Source: Hungatella sp. (GTDB lineage Bacteria; Bacillota; Clostridia; Lachnospirales; Lachnospiraceae). Taken from it: 64,000 nt of DNA. Every line of letters starts with the position of its first letter. Position 1 is the first letter of the stretch. Positions 16,770 to 24,570 of the stretch are shown here, piece by piece. The stretch is taken from contig JAAWBS010000063.1 in assembly GCA_022792815.1 (NCBI GenBank), forward strand, positions 1 to 64,000. Reading direction: 5' to 3'. A model generated the notes under the pieces. That model was not told where the DNA came from. It was given only the letters and a program-made list of their open reading frames with translations, and did not search any database. The position numbers and the translations under genes were made by a program.

Positions 16770-18122
16770 TCAGGCTCGGGCCGCCTCCCGACACTTTCGA
16801 AACTGCCGCGGATACACATACCCGATGAGGATGATGGACACCGCCCACGCCGCCACGGTGGCATAGTAGATTCCCGAATAACCGATCAACTTTGTCAGTC
16901 CGCCTGCCGTGAGAACTCTCACCACCAGCTGAAGCAGGGCGGCGATCAGTGGAATCCGCACATTGCCCAGGGCCTGAACCGTCTGCCGCAGAAAATACAT
17001 GGGGTACATCAAAAGCACGCCAAAGCTGTACACATTGAGATACTCCACGCCAAACCGGACCGCCTCCCCCTCCACAAACAGGGACAAAATCGGCTTTCCC
17101 ATCCCTGCCAGAAAGAGTCCCGTGGCCCCTGCCAGGAGAAGGGATACGCCCAGAATCTGGCGGATGGCCGTCCGGATGCGCTCAAACTGTCTGCCTCCTA
17201 CATTCTGGCTGACAAAGGAGGCACAGGCAGATGCCAGGGCGATGGCGCCTGTCTCCACCAGGGAGAAGATCTTTCCGGCTCCGCTCACTCCCGCCGCAAA
17301 GAGGACTCCGATCTGGTTCACGCAGGACTGGACATAGGTACCTCCCGCTGCGATAACCAGGCTCTGAGCCATCATGGGAAGACTTAAGCCGATATATTCT
17401 CTCAGGATCTCCTTATCCGGGCAAAGAAATTCCCGCTCCGGCTTCAGCATGGGATAATCCTGAAGCCGATACAGACAGATCAGAGCAGAAACCGCCTGGG
17501 AGATGACCGTCGCGGCAGCCGCTCCCGCCACTCCCATGTGAAACCCGGCCACAAAGATGATATCCATAACCACATTGATCACCGCAGACACCGCGATGGC
17601 CAAAAAGGAGGTGTAGCTGTCCCCCATGGCCCTCAGAAGGGAGGACATGATATTGTATGCCAAGAGGAACAGAGTTCCGCCGAAGATGATCCGCAGATAT
17701 CTCACGGCCTCCTCGAAGATCTCTGCGGGGGTCTCCTGCATGTGCAGAAACGGCACGACGACCCCCTGGGGCACTGTAAAAAGAAGGATTCCCAATAGGA
17801 TGGAGACCATATAGATGTTTCCCACCGCCCGTCTCAGCCCCGTCTCGTCCTTCGCTCCGTATCGGACTGCCGTGGTCAGACAGGCAGCCTGTCCGAAATT
17901 AGTCAAAATACTCACCTGAAACCAACAGGGCCAGGAGCAGACTCCCACTGCCGCCAGGCCCTGATTGCCGCTGCAGATTCCCAAAATCATGAGATCCGTC
18001 AGAGAAAACAGCTGCTGGATCACACTGGCAGCCGCCAGCGGAACCGCGAACCATAAAATCATCTTCACCGAATTGCCTGAGGTCATATCTACCGTATGCC
18101 CCCGCTGTCTGTTGGCAAACAC
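16770..18122 (-). CDS. MATE-family multidrug/metabolite exporter
   Basis: The protein (450 residues) has 12 predicted membrane helices and the MATE opening MTSGNSVKMILWFAVPLAAA followed by QQLFSLTDLMILG. MATE proteins export organic cations and drugs using Na+ or H+ gradients. I choose the GTG at 18122 because GGGAGGA lies 6 bases before it; an earlier GTG at 18176 has no such site. The MerR-type gene lies 148 bp upstream on the same strand and may regulate it. Confidence 0.88.
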   Translation of the reverse strand: MFANRQRGHTVDMTSGNSVKMILWFAVPLAAASVIQQLFSLTDLMILGICSGNQGLAAVGVCSWPCWFQVSILTNFGQAACLTTAVRYGAKDETGLRRAVGNIYMVSILLGILLFTVPQGVVVPFLHMQETPAEIFEEAVRYLRIIFGGTLFLLAYNIMSSLLRAMGDSYTSFLAIAVSAVINVVMDIIFVAGFHMGVAGAAAATVISQAVSALICLYRLQDYPMLKPEREFLCPDKEILREYIGLSLPMMAQSLVIAAGGTYVQSCVNQIGVLFAAGVSGAGKIFSLVETGAIALASACASFVSQNVGGRQFERIRTAIRQILGVSLLLAGATGLFLAGMGKPILSLFVEGEAVRFGVEYLNVYSFGVLLMYPMYFLRQTVQALGNVRIPLIAALLQLVVRVLTAGGLTKLIGYSGIYYATVAAWAVSIILIGYVYPRQFRKCREAARA

Positions 18123-18269
18123 TGTCGTTCCTCCCGTCTCGCTTTGTATAAGATTAATTCTAACACGGGCTGTCACGAGAAAGAACCGACAAAATTGACT
18201 TGCTGGTGGAGATTATTGATCTTTTGCCGGATGTCAGGCCCTATGGGAACGCCGTAAGACGTGGGCAGG

Positions 18270-18674
18270 CTATTCCAAACAACTGTCTCCCCCATGATCC
18301 GAGTCCCAAGTCAAAACTCCTGTCCTCGCTGCCTCCTCATATCGGGAAATCTTATGGTTCAGCCTCGTCACGGCTGTGTCGATCTGTTCTCTTTGGGCCA
18401 GAAGCAGCTCTCTCTGTCCCTCAAGAAGTTCCAATCTGTCTTTGATAGTGGAGTCTCCCACCTGGCACAGCCTGACATATTTGATGATGGCCTCCACCGT
18501 AAGCCCTGCACCCCGCATACATTTCACCAGCTCCACCCACTCAAGGTCTTTCTTCTGGTAATCTCTGTTGCCGCTGTCCGCCCTGGTGACAGGCGGGATC
18601 ATGCCTACCCGCTCATAATAGCGGAGCGTGGCCTGTGAAATCCCATACTCACAGCTGACTTCTCTTATGGTCAT
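18270..18674 (-). CDS. MerR-family regulator, AdhR/NmlR-like
   Basis: The 134-residue protein has a MerR winged helix (MTIREVSCEYGISQATLRYY and GMIPPVTR) and a long dimerisation helix with EGQRELLLAQREQIDTAV. A cysteine falls at residue 52 (ELVKCMRGAG), the position of the aldehyde-sensing Cys in Bacillus AdhR. I infer response to reactive aldehydes, acting on itself and perhaps the downstream MATE gene. ATG 18674 has GGGAGG 6 bases upstream; a longer ORF to 18782 overlaps the promoter and is unlikely. Confidence 0.85.
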   Translation of the reverse strand: MTIREVSCEYGISQATLRYYERVGMIPPVTRADSGNRDYQKKDLEWVELVKCMRGAGLTVEAIIKYVRLCQVGDSTIKDRLELLEGQRELLLAQREQIDTAVTRLNHKISRYEEAARTGVLTWDSDHGGDSCLE

Positions 18675-18708
18675 TAGTATCCTCCCGCAACATAACATTT
18701 TGGGACTT

Positions 18709-18739
18709 ATTATAATCGTTAGAGTAAACTTTAAGTCAA
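18709..18739 (-). promoter_or_regulatory. MerR-type 19-bp-spacer promoter
   Basis: On the minus strand TTGACT (18734-18739) and TATAAT (18709-18714) are separated by 19 bp, the over-long spacer typical of MerR-activated promoters. The spacer holds the dyad TTAAAGTTTACTCTAA. It reads into the MerR gene itself. Confidence 0.75.
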
Positions 18740-18748
18740 GGTCTTCCC

Positions 18749-19792
18749 TCAGTTTTCTTCCCGAAAACGCTGCCGGATCCACTGGCCGGACTCACTCAGG
18801 TCCTCTGCGGACCATCCCCCGGTCTTTTGGCATTCCGGTTTCAGCACACTGCTCTTCTCGTTTTTGTTGGCCAGGTTCCAGCACAGATAGCTGATATCAT
18901 AGCGTCTGATCAGGTCCAGCCACTGCGAGGCCTGACTGAAATCATTGGCCCCGTTGCCGGAGGCGTCGCACATGCCGAATTCACTGACAAATATGGGAAG
19001 CCCTTTGCCGATACATTCCTCGCACCTGCTGCGGAGCCAATCCGTGTGGGTGCCTGCATAAAAATGGAGGGCATACATCACATTGTCAAACTCCAGGGGA
19101 CTGGCCAAGGCCTGATCGATGTCCTGGCTCCAGGTGGGAGTCCCCACGATGATCACCGCGTCCGGGTCGTGGCGGCGGATCACCGGGATCACTTCGCCTG
19201 CGTATTCTTTGATGCCCTGCCAGGAAGCCCCGGAGTTAGGCTCATTGCAGATCTCGTAGATCACATTGTCCTGATCCTTCCACTTCTCTGCCATCTGGTC
19301 GAAAAATCTCACTGCCTCTTCCCTGTGGACATTGGGATCACGGTCATTTAGTACATGCCAGTCCACGACCACATACATGCCAAGCTCCGTGGCATAGGAG
19401 ACTCCGTTCTCCACCAGCTTCCTCAGCTCCTCCTGATTGCCTCCGCTGCAATAGCCGTTGTACTCATCGGTATAGAGGGCCAGGCGCACACAGTTGGTCC
19501 CCCAGTCATCCCGCAGAGTCTGAAAGGCCTCCTGATTGACATACTGAGGGAACCAGGCCAGACCGTGGGTGGACATGCCGTACAGCTGATACTTCTCACC
19601 CTTAGAATCCACCAGGCTCCCTCCCTCCACTCTCAGGGCACCGTGTGCGCCCACCGGAGTGTCTGCCTGCCCTTTTGCCGAATCCGCGGCTGCCCACACC
19701 GGTTCTGTCCTCCACAGGGCGGCTGTCATAAATACTGCCATGAACACCGCTGCCGCCCGAAACCATCTGTTTTTCCTGTTCATCGTCCTCAT
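18749..19792 (-). CDS. Secreted GH5 endoglucanase-like glycoside hydrolase
   Basis: The 347-residue protein has a signal peptide (NRKNRWFRAAAVFMAVFM and cleavage near WAAADSA) and a GH5 (subfamily 2-like) TIM barrel. The acid/base Glu is in YEICNEPN, the nucleophile Glu in FVSEFG, and CVRLALY, VVVDWHV and ALHFYAGTH are conserved strands. It would cleave beta-1,4-glucan or similar chains outside the cell. Start 19792 is supported because its ATG overlaps the TGA of the zinc-ribbon gene (ATGA) with GGAGG just before. No carbohydrate-binding module is attached. Confidence 0.87.
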   Translation of the reverse strand: MRTMNRKNRWFRAAAVFMAVFMTAALWRTEPVWAAADSAKGQADTPVGAHGALRVEGGSLVDSKGEKYQLYGMSTHGLAWFPQYVNQEAFQTLRDDWGTNCVRLALYTDEYNGYCSGGNQEELRKLVENGVSYATELGMYVVVDWHVLNDRDPNVHREEAVRFFDQMAEKWKDQDNVIYEICNEPNSGASWQGIKEYAGEVIPVIRRHDPDAVIIVGTPTWSQDIDQALASPLEFDNVMYALHFYAGTHTDWLRSRCEECIGKGLPIFVSEFGMCDASGNGANDFSQASQWLDLIRRYDISYLCWNLANKNEKSSVLKPECQKTGGWSAEDLSESGQWIRQRFREEN

Positions 19793-20190
19793 CTCTCCTC
19801 CAATCTGCCGCCGCATTTGGGGCAAAAACTGAAATCCTCTTCCGTCTCATATCCGCAGTTTCCGCAGCGCATCTTTCTTCCCTGTCCGGGCCTCCAGGCC
19901 TCCCGCGTCCCTGCCTGCACCAGGGTTAAGTCCGCCGGTGTGATCTCCACCTGCTCTCCCCTGCCGATCCGCCACCCTATGTCGGGATCCAGCCTGTACA
20001 GCGTCCCGCAGCAGGACATTTTCACATAGTATTGTCTCCCCCACTTCAGTATGGGGATGAAAAACAGGCTGAGACTCATATAGGTCATAAAGACCTGATA
20101 CCGCCCGTAACCGCCGCAGCTGCCGCAGATCACCAGCTGGCTGTGGGACAGCTCCTTCTGCCCCTGATTCACTCCGCAGATAAAAAACAT
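19789..20190 (-). CDS. Zinc-ribbon protein with membrane segment
   Basis: The 133-residue protein has two Cys pairs at the N-terminus (CGSCGGYG), one hydrophobic stretch (YMSLSLFFIPILKWG), an SCCG motif and a C-terminal zinc ribbon (CGNCGYET and FCPKCGGRLEE). This family is common in Firmicutes without a known role. ATG 20190 follows AGAGGAAGAGCC. Its stop overlaps the start of the secreted glucanase, so both are translated from one message although no functional link is known. Confidence 0.75.
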   Translation of the reverse strand: MFFICGVNQGQKELSHSQLVICGSCGGYGRYQVFMTYMSLSLFFIPILKWGRQYYVKMSCCGTLYRLDPDIGWRIGRGEQVEITPADLTLVQAGTREAWRPGQGRKMRCGNCGYETEEDFSFCPKCGGRLEER

Positions 20191-20303
20191 GGCTCTTCCT
20201 CTGATTCCTTCATTTTTGCGGGCCCCAAGTCCAAAAATCCTCTGCAGGCAAGCCCGCATCGGAGTTTAGACTTTTTCCCCTGGTATCTTGTTACATATTA
20301 TAG

Positions 20304-20326
20304 TATAATTTACTGGAAATTTCCAG
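20304..20326 (+). promoter_or_regulatory. Promoter -10 box with palindromic operator
   Basis: TATAAT (20304-20309) is followed within 4 bases by the perfect palindrome CTGGAAATTTCCAG (20313-20326), which would cover the transcription start of the 78-residue protein gene. No good -35 box is seen. Confidence 0.5.
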
Positions 20327-20355
20327 AGTCAAGACATGTAGGAGGAATGAAACTT

Positions 20356-20592
20356 ATGGCAATCAATCCTGTGATGCTGCTGCAGCTGAAAGCTTCCTGG
20401 GACCGTTTTAACCAGGATCACCCTAAATTTTTAAAGTTCTGGAGATCTGCCTATAAAAATGGGCTGGAAGAGGGAACCATCGTGGAATTTAAGATCACGG
20501 CACCGGATGGGAAAGAGATGGGCTCCAATCTGAAGCTGAAGTCAGAAGATGTGGAGCTTATGAGACAGGTGCTGGAGATGTATTCTATGTAA
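20356..20592 (+). CDS. Conserved small protein, 78 residues
   Basis: The ORF starting MAINPVMLLQLKASWDRFNQ is predicted to be a mixed helix/strand soluble protein ending in EDVELMRQVLEMYSM. GGAGGA stands 9 bases before the ATG at 20356. I believe similar short proteins occur in Lachnospiraceae, but know no function. It has its own promoter with a palindromic operator and a strong terminator, so it is a monocistronic, regulated gene. Confidence 0.65.
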   Translation: MAINPVMLLQLKASWDRFNQDHPKFLKFWRSAYKNGLEEGTIVEFKITAPDGKEMGSNLKLKSEDVELMRQVLEMYSM

Positions 20593-20656
20593 AAGGACGT
20601 TCGTTTTATCAAGATATGGATTGACTTTACAGAGCTGGGACTGTAATCTTTCCCCG

Positions 20657-20687
20657 AAAAGCCTCCCGGACATGCCAGGAGGCTTTT
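20657..20687. terminator. Bidirectional terminator
   Basis: AAAAGCCTCC (20657-20666) pairs with GGAGGCTTTT (20678-20687) around an 11-base loop, with T runs on both strands. It separates the 78-residue protein gene from the convergent lipase gene. Confidence 0.85.
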
Positions 20688-20761
20688 CTCCGTTTCAAGC
20701 CCTTATGCTATGTCGCGCATCTCCTCCGCAAAACCCATGCTCCCGCATAGAGTGAGGGTTT

Positions 20762-21568
20762 TCATCCGATCCGCTCCTCGACCCACCGCAGCGCATCTCC
20801 TATCACTTCGTCCCTGCAGTATTCATTAAAGATCTCATGGAACAGCCCGCCGTAAATCTTCATCTGCTTATCTTTCGAAGCTGCATGATCAAAGAACTCA
20901 TAGGTGTCCTTCACGCTGACCAGTCCGTCCTTTTCTCCGTGAAGCATCAGCACCGGGTAGGCGAACTCTTTCTCCTTCTCCTTAAACCAGTCAAGCCCGC
21001 CGCACAGGGCATAGCACAGCCCGGTGGTGAAGGTCTTGGTGTTGTGCGGATCTTTTCCGTACCAGTCCACCACCTCTGCCACGGAGCACACACCGCCGCC
21101 CAGCTCGTTGGGAAGCTGGGTATGGGGATCCAATCCCTTGGGCGCTCCGGTGATCAGTCCCTGGTTGTCATGAGTCAGGGCGCCGCTGGTGACGATTCCC
21201 TTAAGCTTCTTGTCCGGATACTTGGCGCCGTAGAGGGATACCGTAAATCCGCCCATGCTGTGCCCCATCAAAAACACCGGGATGTCCGGATTCTCGGCGA
21301 TAGCCATGTCCACCACCACATTGGTGTCGTCCAGAAGTTCATTAAAATCGCTGTAATAGGTCCTCTCCCCCTCAGAACGGCCGTGGCCCCGGTGGTCGAA
21401 CCGATAGGTGCCGATCCCTGCCTTGTGGAATAACTCTGCCAAGTAGTCATACCGTCCCTGGTGCTCACACAGCCCGTGCACGATCACCAGCACTGCCTTC
21501 GCTTCTTCCGGAACCTCCTTGTTTAAGTACAGTTTCATGCCGTCGAACGATGAAATCATCTCTCCCAT
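20762..21568 (-). CDS. Alpha/beta hydrolase, monoacylglycerol-lipase-like
   Basis: The 268-residue protein is a serine aminopeptidase S33/lysophospholipase-type hydrolase. The oxyanion motif is HGLCEHQGRY, the nucleophile elbow GHSMGG (Ser104), the acid is in LMLHGEKDGLVS and the catalytic His in GGLFHEIFNE. It likely hydrolyses monoacylglycerols or lysophospholipids in the cytoplasm. AGGAGGG lies 9 bases before the ATG. It is a single gene between a terminator and a MITE. Confidence 0.88.
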   Translation of the reverse strand: MGEMISSFDGMKLYLNKEVPEEAKAVLVIVHGLCEHQGRYDYLAELFHKAGIGTYRFDHRGHGRSEGERTYYSDFNELLDDTNVVVDMAIAENPDIPVFLMGHSMGGFTVSLYGAKYPDKKLKGIVTSGALTHDNQGLITGAPKGLDPHTQLPNELGGGVCSVAEVVDWYGKDPHNTKTFTTGLCYALCGGLDWFKEKEKEFAYPVLMLHGEKDGLVSVKDTYEFFDHAASKDKQMKIYGGLFHEIFNEYCRDEVIGDALRWVEERIG

Positions 21569-21596
21569 AGCGTAACCCTCCTATTTAAAATTATTG

Positions 21597-21814
21597 TTAG
21601 GTAATTGCGAAACTCAAAATTTGGCTGAATATTCTGACAATATATTCCGGGAAAAGCCATTACACCATGGAGCTGAGACCAGAAAAAACAGGAGGGCCCT
21701 CTGCCCGAGTGTTTTTTGTCCTACTGGGCTCAGCGGAATGCTTGGTGTACGAAGGCTTTGTATGGAATATATGGTCAGAATATTCTCCGGGCTTTGACTT
21801 TCGCAATTACCTAA
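21597..21814. mobile_element. MITE with about 70-bp imperfect terminal inverted repeats
   Basis: The left end starts TTAGGTAATTGCGAAA and the right end is its reverse complement. The inverted match continues about 70 bp inward (AATATTCTGAC, ATATATTCC, AAAGCC and ACACC shared) and weaker pairing reaches the centre near 21705 (AAAAAACA with TGTTTTTT). The whole 218 bp folds into one long hairpin and encodes nothing. TA dinucleotides at both ends would fit Tc1/IS630-type mobilisation, but the target duplication is not certain. ORFs on both strands here are by-products of the palindrome. Confidence 0.8.
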
Positions 21815-21953
21815 AAATTTGTGTTGCTTGTTACTACAACTATTATACACGATTTCCATGGTTTTTCATAGGACAACCTGAACATTCTTTCGTCTGTTTC
21901 TGCCGCAGCGGCCGCATTCACATGATACCTGGGAACGCAGCGGCCGTCACGGT

Positions 21954-23747
21954 TCATTCCACCACATAACACCGCCCCGAAAACGGCGGCAGGGTAAGCC
22001 GCACTGTCCCGTCGGCCGCCTTTGAGGCCGCCTTCTTTTGCAAGCCCTGGTCATTTCCCCCATAGATATCAAGGTCCGTATCCAAAAGCAGGGTAAGCCC
22101 CCTGGCTCCGGGCACCTTCACCTCATAGTCCTCCTGCACGGAATCGGAGAAATTAAACACTGCTGCGATCCTCTGTCCCTCTCCCCTTCTCTCGAAGGCG
22201 TAGATACACCGCTCCTCCTGGTGGCAGTCCAGCCACTGAAATCCCTCCCTGTCATAGTCCCTCTGCCACAGCGCCGGACTCTTCTCATAGACCTCATTTA
22301 AGTCCTTCATAAACCGCCGAAATCCATCATGGCTGGGATATTTCAGGATATCCCAATCCTGCTGCCGCTTCTCGTCCCACTCCCTCAGCTGGCCCAGCTC
22401 ATTGCCCATAAAGTTCAGCTTTTTCCCCGGATGAGTATACATATACAGATAAAACGCCCGCGCCTGAGGGAATTTCAGCTCATAATCCCCATACATCTTC
22501 TGCAGAATCGTGGCCTTCCCATGGACATTCTCGTCGTGGGACAAGGGAAGCAGGTAACGCTCCTCATAATAATACTGCATGGAAAAGGTCAGCTTGTGAT
22601 ACCTCTCCCTCCTCTGCCGGGGCCATGACTGGAAATAAGAGAGTGTGTCATTCATCCACCCCATATCCCACTTGTAGTCGAATCCCAGCCCGCCCTCGCT
22701 CACCGGTTTCGTGATCCCCGGCCTGGCCGTGGAGTCCTCGGCGATGAGCATGGCCGACGGATGCCTCTGCTTCAGCCCTTTATTCAGGTTCTGGAGAAAC
22801 ATTACCGCCCCTCTGTTCTCCCCCCTGGCCGGATCGCCCTGCCAGTAGATCATATTGCTGATGGCATCCATCCGCAGTCCGTCAAAATGAAACTCCGACA
22901 GCCAGTAGTCGGCCGCCGACTGGAGGAAGCTTCGCACCTCCCCCCTGGAATGCATGAAATTACAGCTCCCCCACTCACTCTGTCCCACATCCCGGTTCGG
23001 ATACTCATACAGCGCCGTACCGTCATAATTCCAAAGCCCGTAATCGTCCACTGCAAAATGAACCGGCACAAAATCCATGATCACGCCGATGTCATGGTCA
23101 TGACACATTTTCACAAACTTTTTCAGCTGCCTTGGCGTCCCGTACCTGGATGTCGGACTGAAAAATCCGGTGATCTGATACCCCCAGGACTCATCACAGG
23201 GGTGCTCCGCCAATGGCATCATCTCCACATAATCATACCCCTGCTCCTTCAGATATGGAACCAGCCGCTCCCCCAGTTCCTCATAATCATACCAGTCCTC
23301 CGCCTCATCCGAAGGTCTTCTCCAGGAGCCTGCATGGATCTCATAGATATTGAGAGGCCTGTCCATACAGGTCCCCCTCCGCCTCATCCACTGGTCGTCC
23401 CCAAACTCAAATCCTCCGTCCCCGCACACAAAGGAAGCACTGTGAGGACGCAGCTCCATCCAAGTCCCATAGGGGTCACAGTGATCCCGACAGCTCCCGT
23501 CCGCCCCTGTGATCCGATACTTATACATCTCCCCCGGCTTCGCTCTCTCAACCCGGCACTCCCAAAAATTCCCGTCATGTATCTTATACATCTCAGTTCC
23601 GTTCCACCCATTAAACTCCCCGATCACCTGAATCCTTCTTGCCCCCGGCGCAAAGGTCCGAAACACCACACCGTTCCCCTCTGCATGCGCCCCCAAAAAC
23701 CGATACGCCTCAAACTCCTCCCCCATATAAAACCCATAAAAATCCAT
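21954..23747 (-). CDS. glgB: 1,4-alpha-glucan branching enzyme
   Basis: The 597-residue protein has an N-terminal CBM48/E-set domain (about 20-110; VIGEFNGWNGTEMYKI) and a GH13 barrel. Catalytic regions are VIMDFVPVHF, GLRMDAISNM (nucleophile Asp), AEDSTARPG (acid/base Glu) and SHDENVHGK, followed by a C-terminal beta domain. It forms alpha-1,6 branches in glycogen. ATG 23747 has GGAGGAGA 6 bases upstream; the longer ORF to 23831 has no family match. Other glycogen genes are not adjacent. It diverges from a TetR-type regulator. Confidence 0.9.
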   Translation of the reverse strand: MDFYGFYMGEEFEAYRFLGAHAEGNGVVFRTFAPGARRIQVIGEFNGWNGTEMYKIHDGNFWECRVERAKPGEMYKYRITGADGSCRDHCDPYGTWMELRPHSASFVCGDGGFEFGDDQWMRRRGTCMDRPLNIYEIHAGSWRRPSDEAEDWYDYEELGERLVPYLKEQGYDYVEMMPLAEHPCDESWGYQITGFFSPTSRYGTPRQLKKFVKMCHDHDIGVIMDFVPVHFAVDDYGLWNYDGTALYEYPNRDVGQSEWGSCNFMHSRGEVRSFLQSAADYWLSEFHFDGLRMDAISNMIYWQGDPARGENRGAVMFLQNLNKGLKQRHPSAMLIAEDSTARPGITKPVSEGGLGFDYKWDMGWMNDTLSYFQSWPRQRRERYHKLTFSMQYYYEERYLLPLSHDENVHGKATILQKMYGDYELKFPQARAFYLYMYTHPGKKLNFMGNELGQLREWDEKRQQDWDILKYPSHDGFRRFMKDLNEVYEKSPALWQRDYDREGFQWLDCHQEERCIYAFERRGEGQRIAAVFNFSDSVQEDYEVKVPGARGLTLLLDTDLDIYGGNDQGLQKKAASKAADGTVRLTLPPFSGRCYVVE

Positions 23748-23906
23748 ATTCTCTCCTCCTCCAAAAACCACCGTCCCTTTTTCTGGACACCCGTCGGTTT
23801 TCCTACTATAATGGATTATAGAAAAAAACACCTCCCCAGGCCACAGACAATTTCTCCGCCTGGTAGGTTAAACAACAAATTTTCAAAAATGTCGGGGGAA
23901 TTTTAT

Positions 23907-24461
23907 ATGGATTTACGGATTACAAAGACAAAAAATGCCATCATCAACACGTTCCTTTCTCTCCGGGCCAAAAAGCCTCTGGAGAAGATCACTGTCAAGG
24001 AACTGTGTGAGACAGCCATGATCAACAAATCAACTTTTTATTCTCATTATTCTGATATCTATGACCTGTCCGACTCCCTGGAGACCGAGGTGGTGCTGTC
24101 TGTCATCCAGTCCATGGACCACCCGGAATATATATTCGAAAATCCCGGAGAATTTACCAGACAGCTGTTTCTGGGCTACCTGTCCCAGGACAGCCTGATC
24201 CAGATCCTCTTTTCCCACAACCGCAGCAGTATCCTGGTGTCAAAGATCGAGAAGGCTGTCAAGGAGATGGCCTTCGAGAGATACCCGCAGTTTCGCACCC
24301 AGCCGGCTCAGAACATCGGACTGACCTTCGCCATCTACGGCGGCTATTATGCCTACGCGGAAAGCCGCCACTATGACAGAGAGACCGTGATATCCGTCCT
24401 GGGCGAGATCACCAGGAAAGTGGGCGAACTGCTGACACTGCCCAAAGACCGGGAGGCCTGA
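23907..24461 (+). CDS. TetR/AcrR-family regulator
   Basis: The 184-residue protein has a TetR helix-turn-helix (about 5-50; EKITVKELCETAMINKSTFY then SHYSDIYDL) and a variable helical ligand domain. The C-terminal region is of the TetR_C type common in Clostridia (SHNRSSILVSKIEKAV). The ATG at 23907 has GGGGGA 8 bases upstream. It is divergent from glgB, with AT-rich sequence between them suitable for overlapping promoters, so glgB is a possible target. The ligand is unknown. Confidence 0.82.
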   Translation: MDLRITKTKNAIINTFLSLRAKKPLEKITVKELCETAMINKSTFYSHYSDIYDLSDSLETEVVLSVIQSMDHPEYIFENPGEFTRQLFLGYLSQDSLIQILFSHNRSSILVSKIEKAVKEMAFERYPQFRTQPAQNIGLTFAIYGGYYAYAESRHYDRETVISVLGEITRKVGELLTLPKDREA

Positions 24462-24570
24462 GCCCCGGACTTCCTCCCAGGCCGTCTGTATCCTCGCCGC
24501 AGGGGGCCTTCCGCCTGCATCCCCGCCGCTGAGAATCATCGTCAGGGCTTCCCTCCATCGCCGGCAGTAT

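Noticed and set aside
21594-21859. ORFs on both strands within the MITE
   Set aside because: They are products of the long palindrome, have no ribosome sites and no family features.
21880-21953. Repeated CAGCGGCCG after glgB as a terminator
   Set aside because: The copies are direct repeats, not a hairpin with a T tail; no clear terminator could be assigned.
22761-23906. Long plus-strand frame upstream of the TetR gene
   Set aside because: It is the antisense shadow of glgB, Pro/His/Ile-rich, and lacks any domain; only the part from 23907 is a gene.
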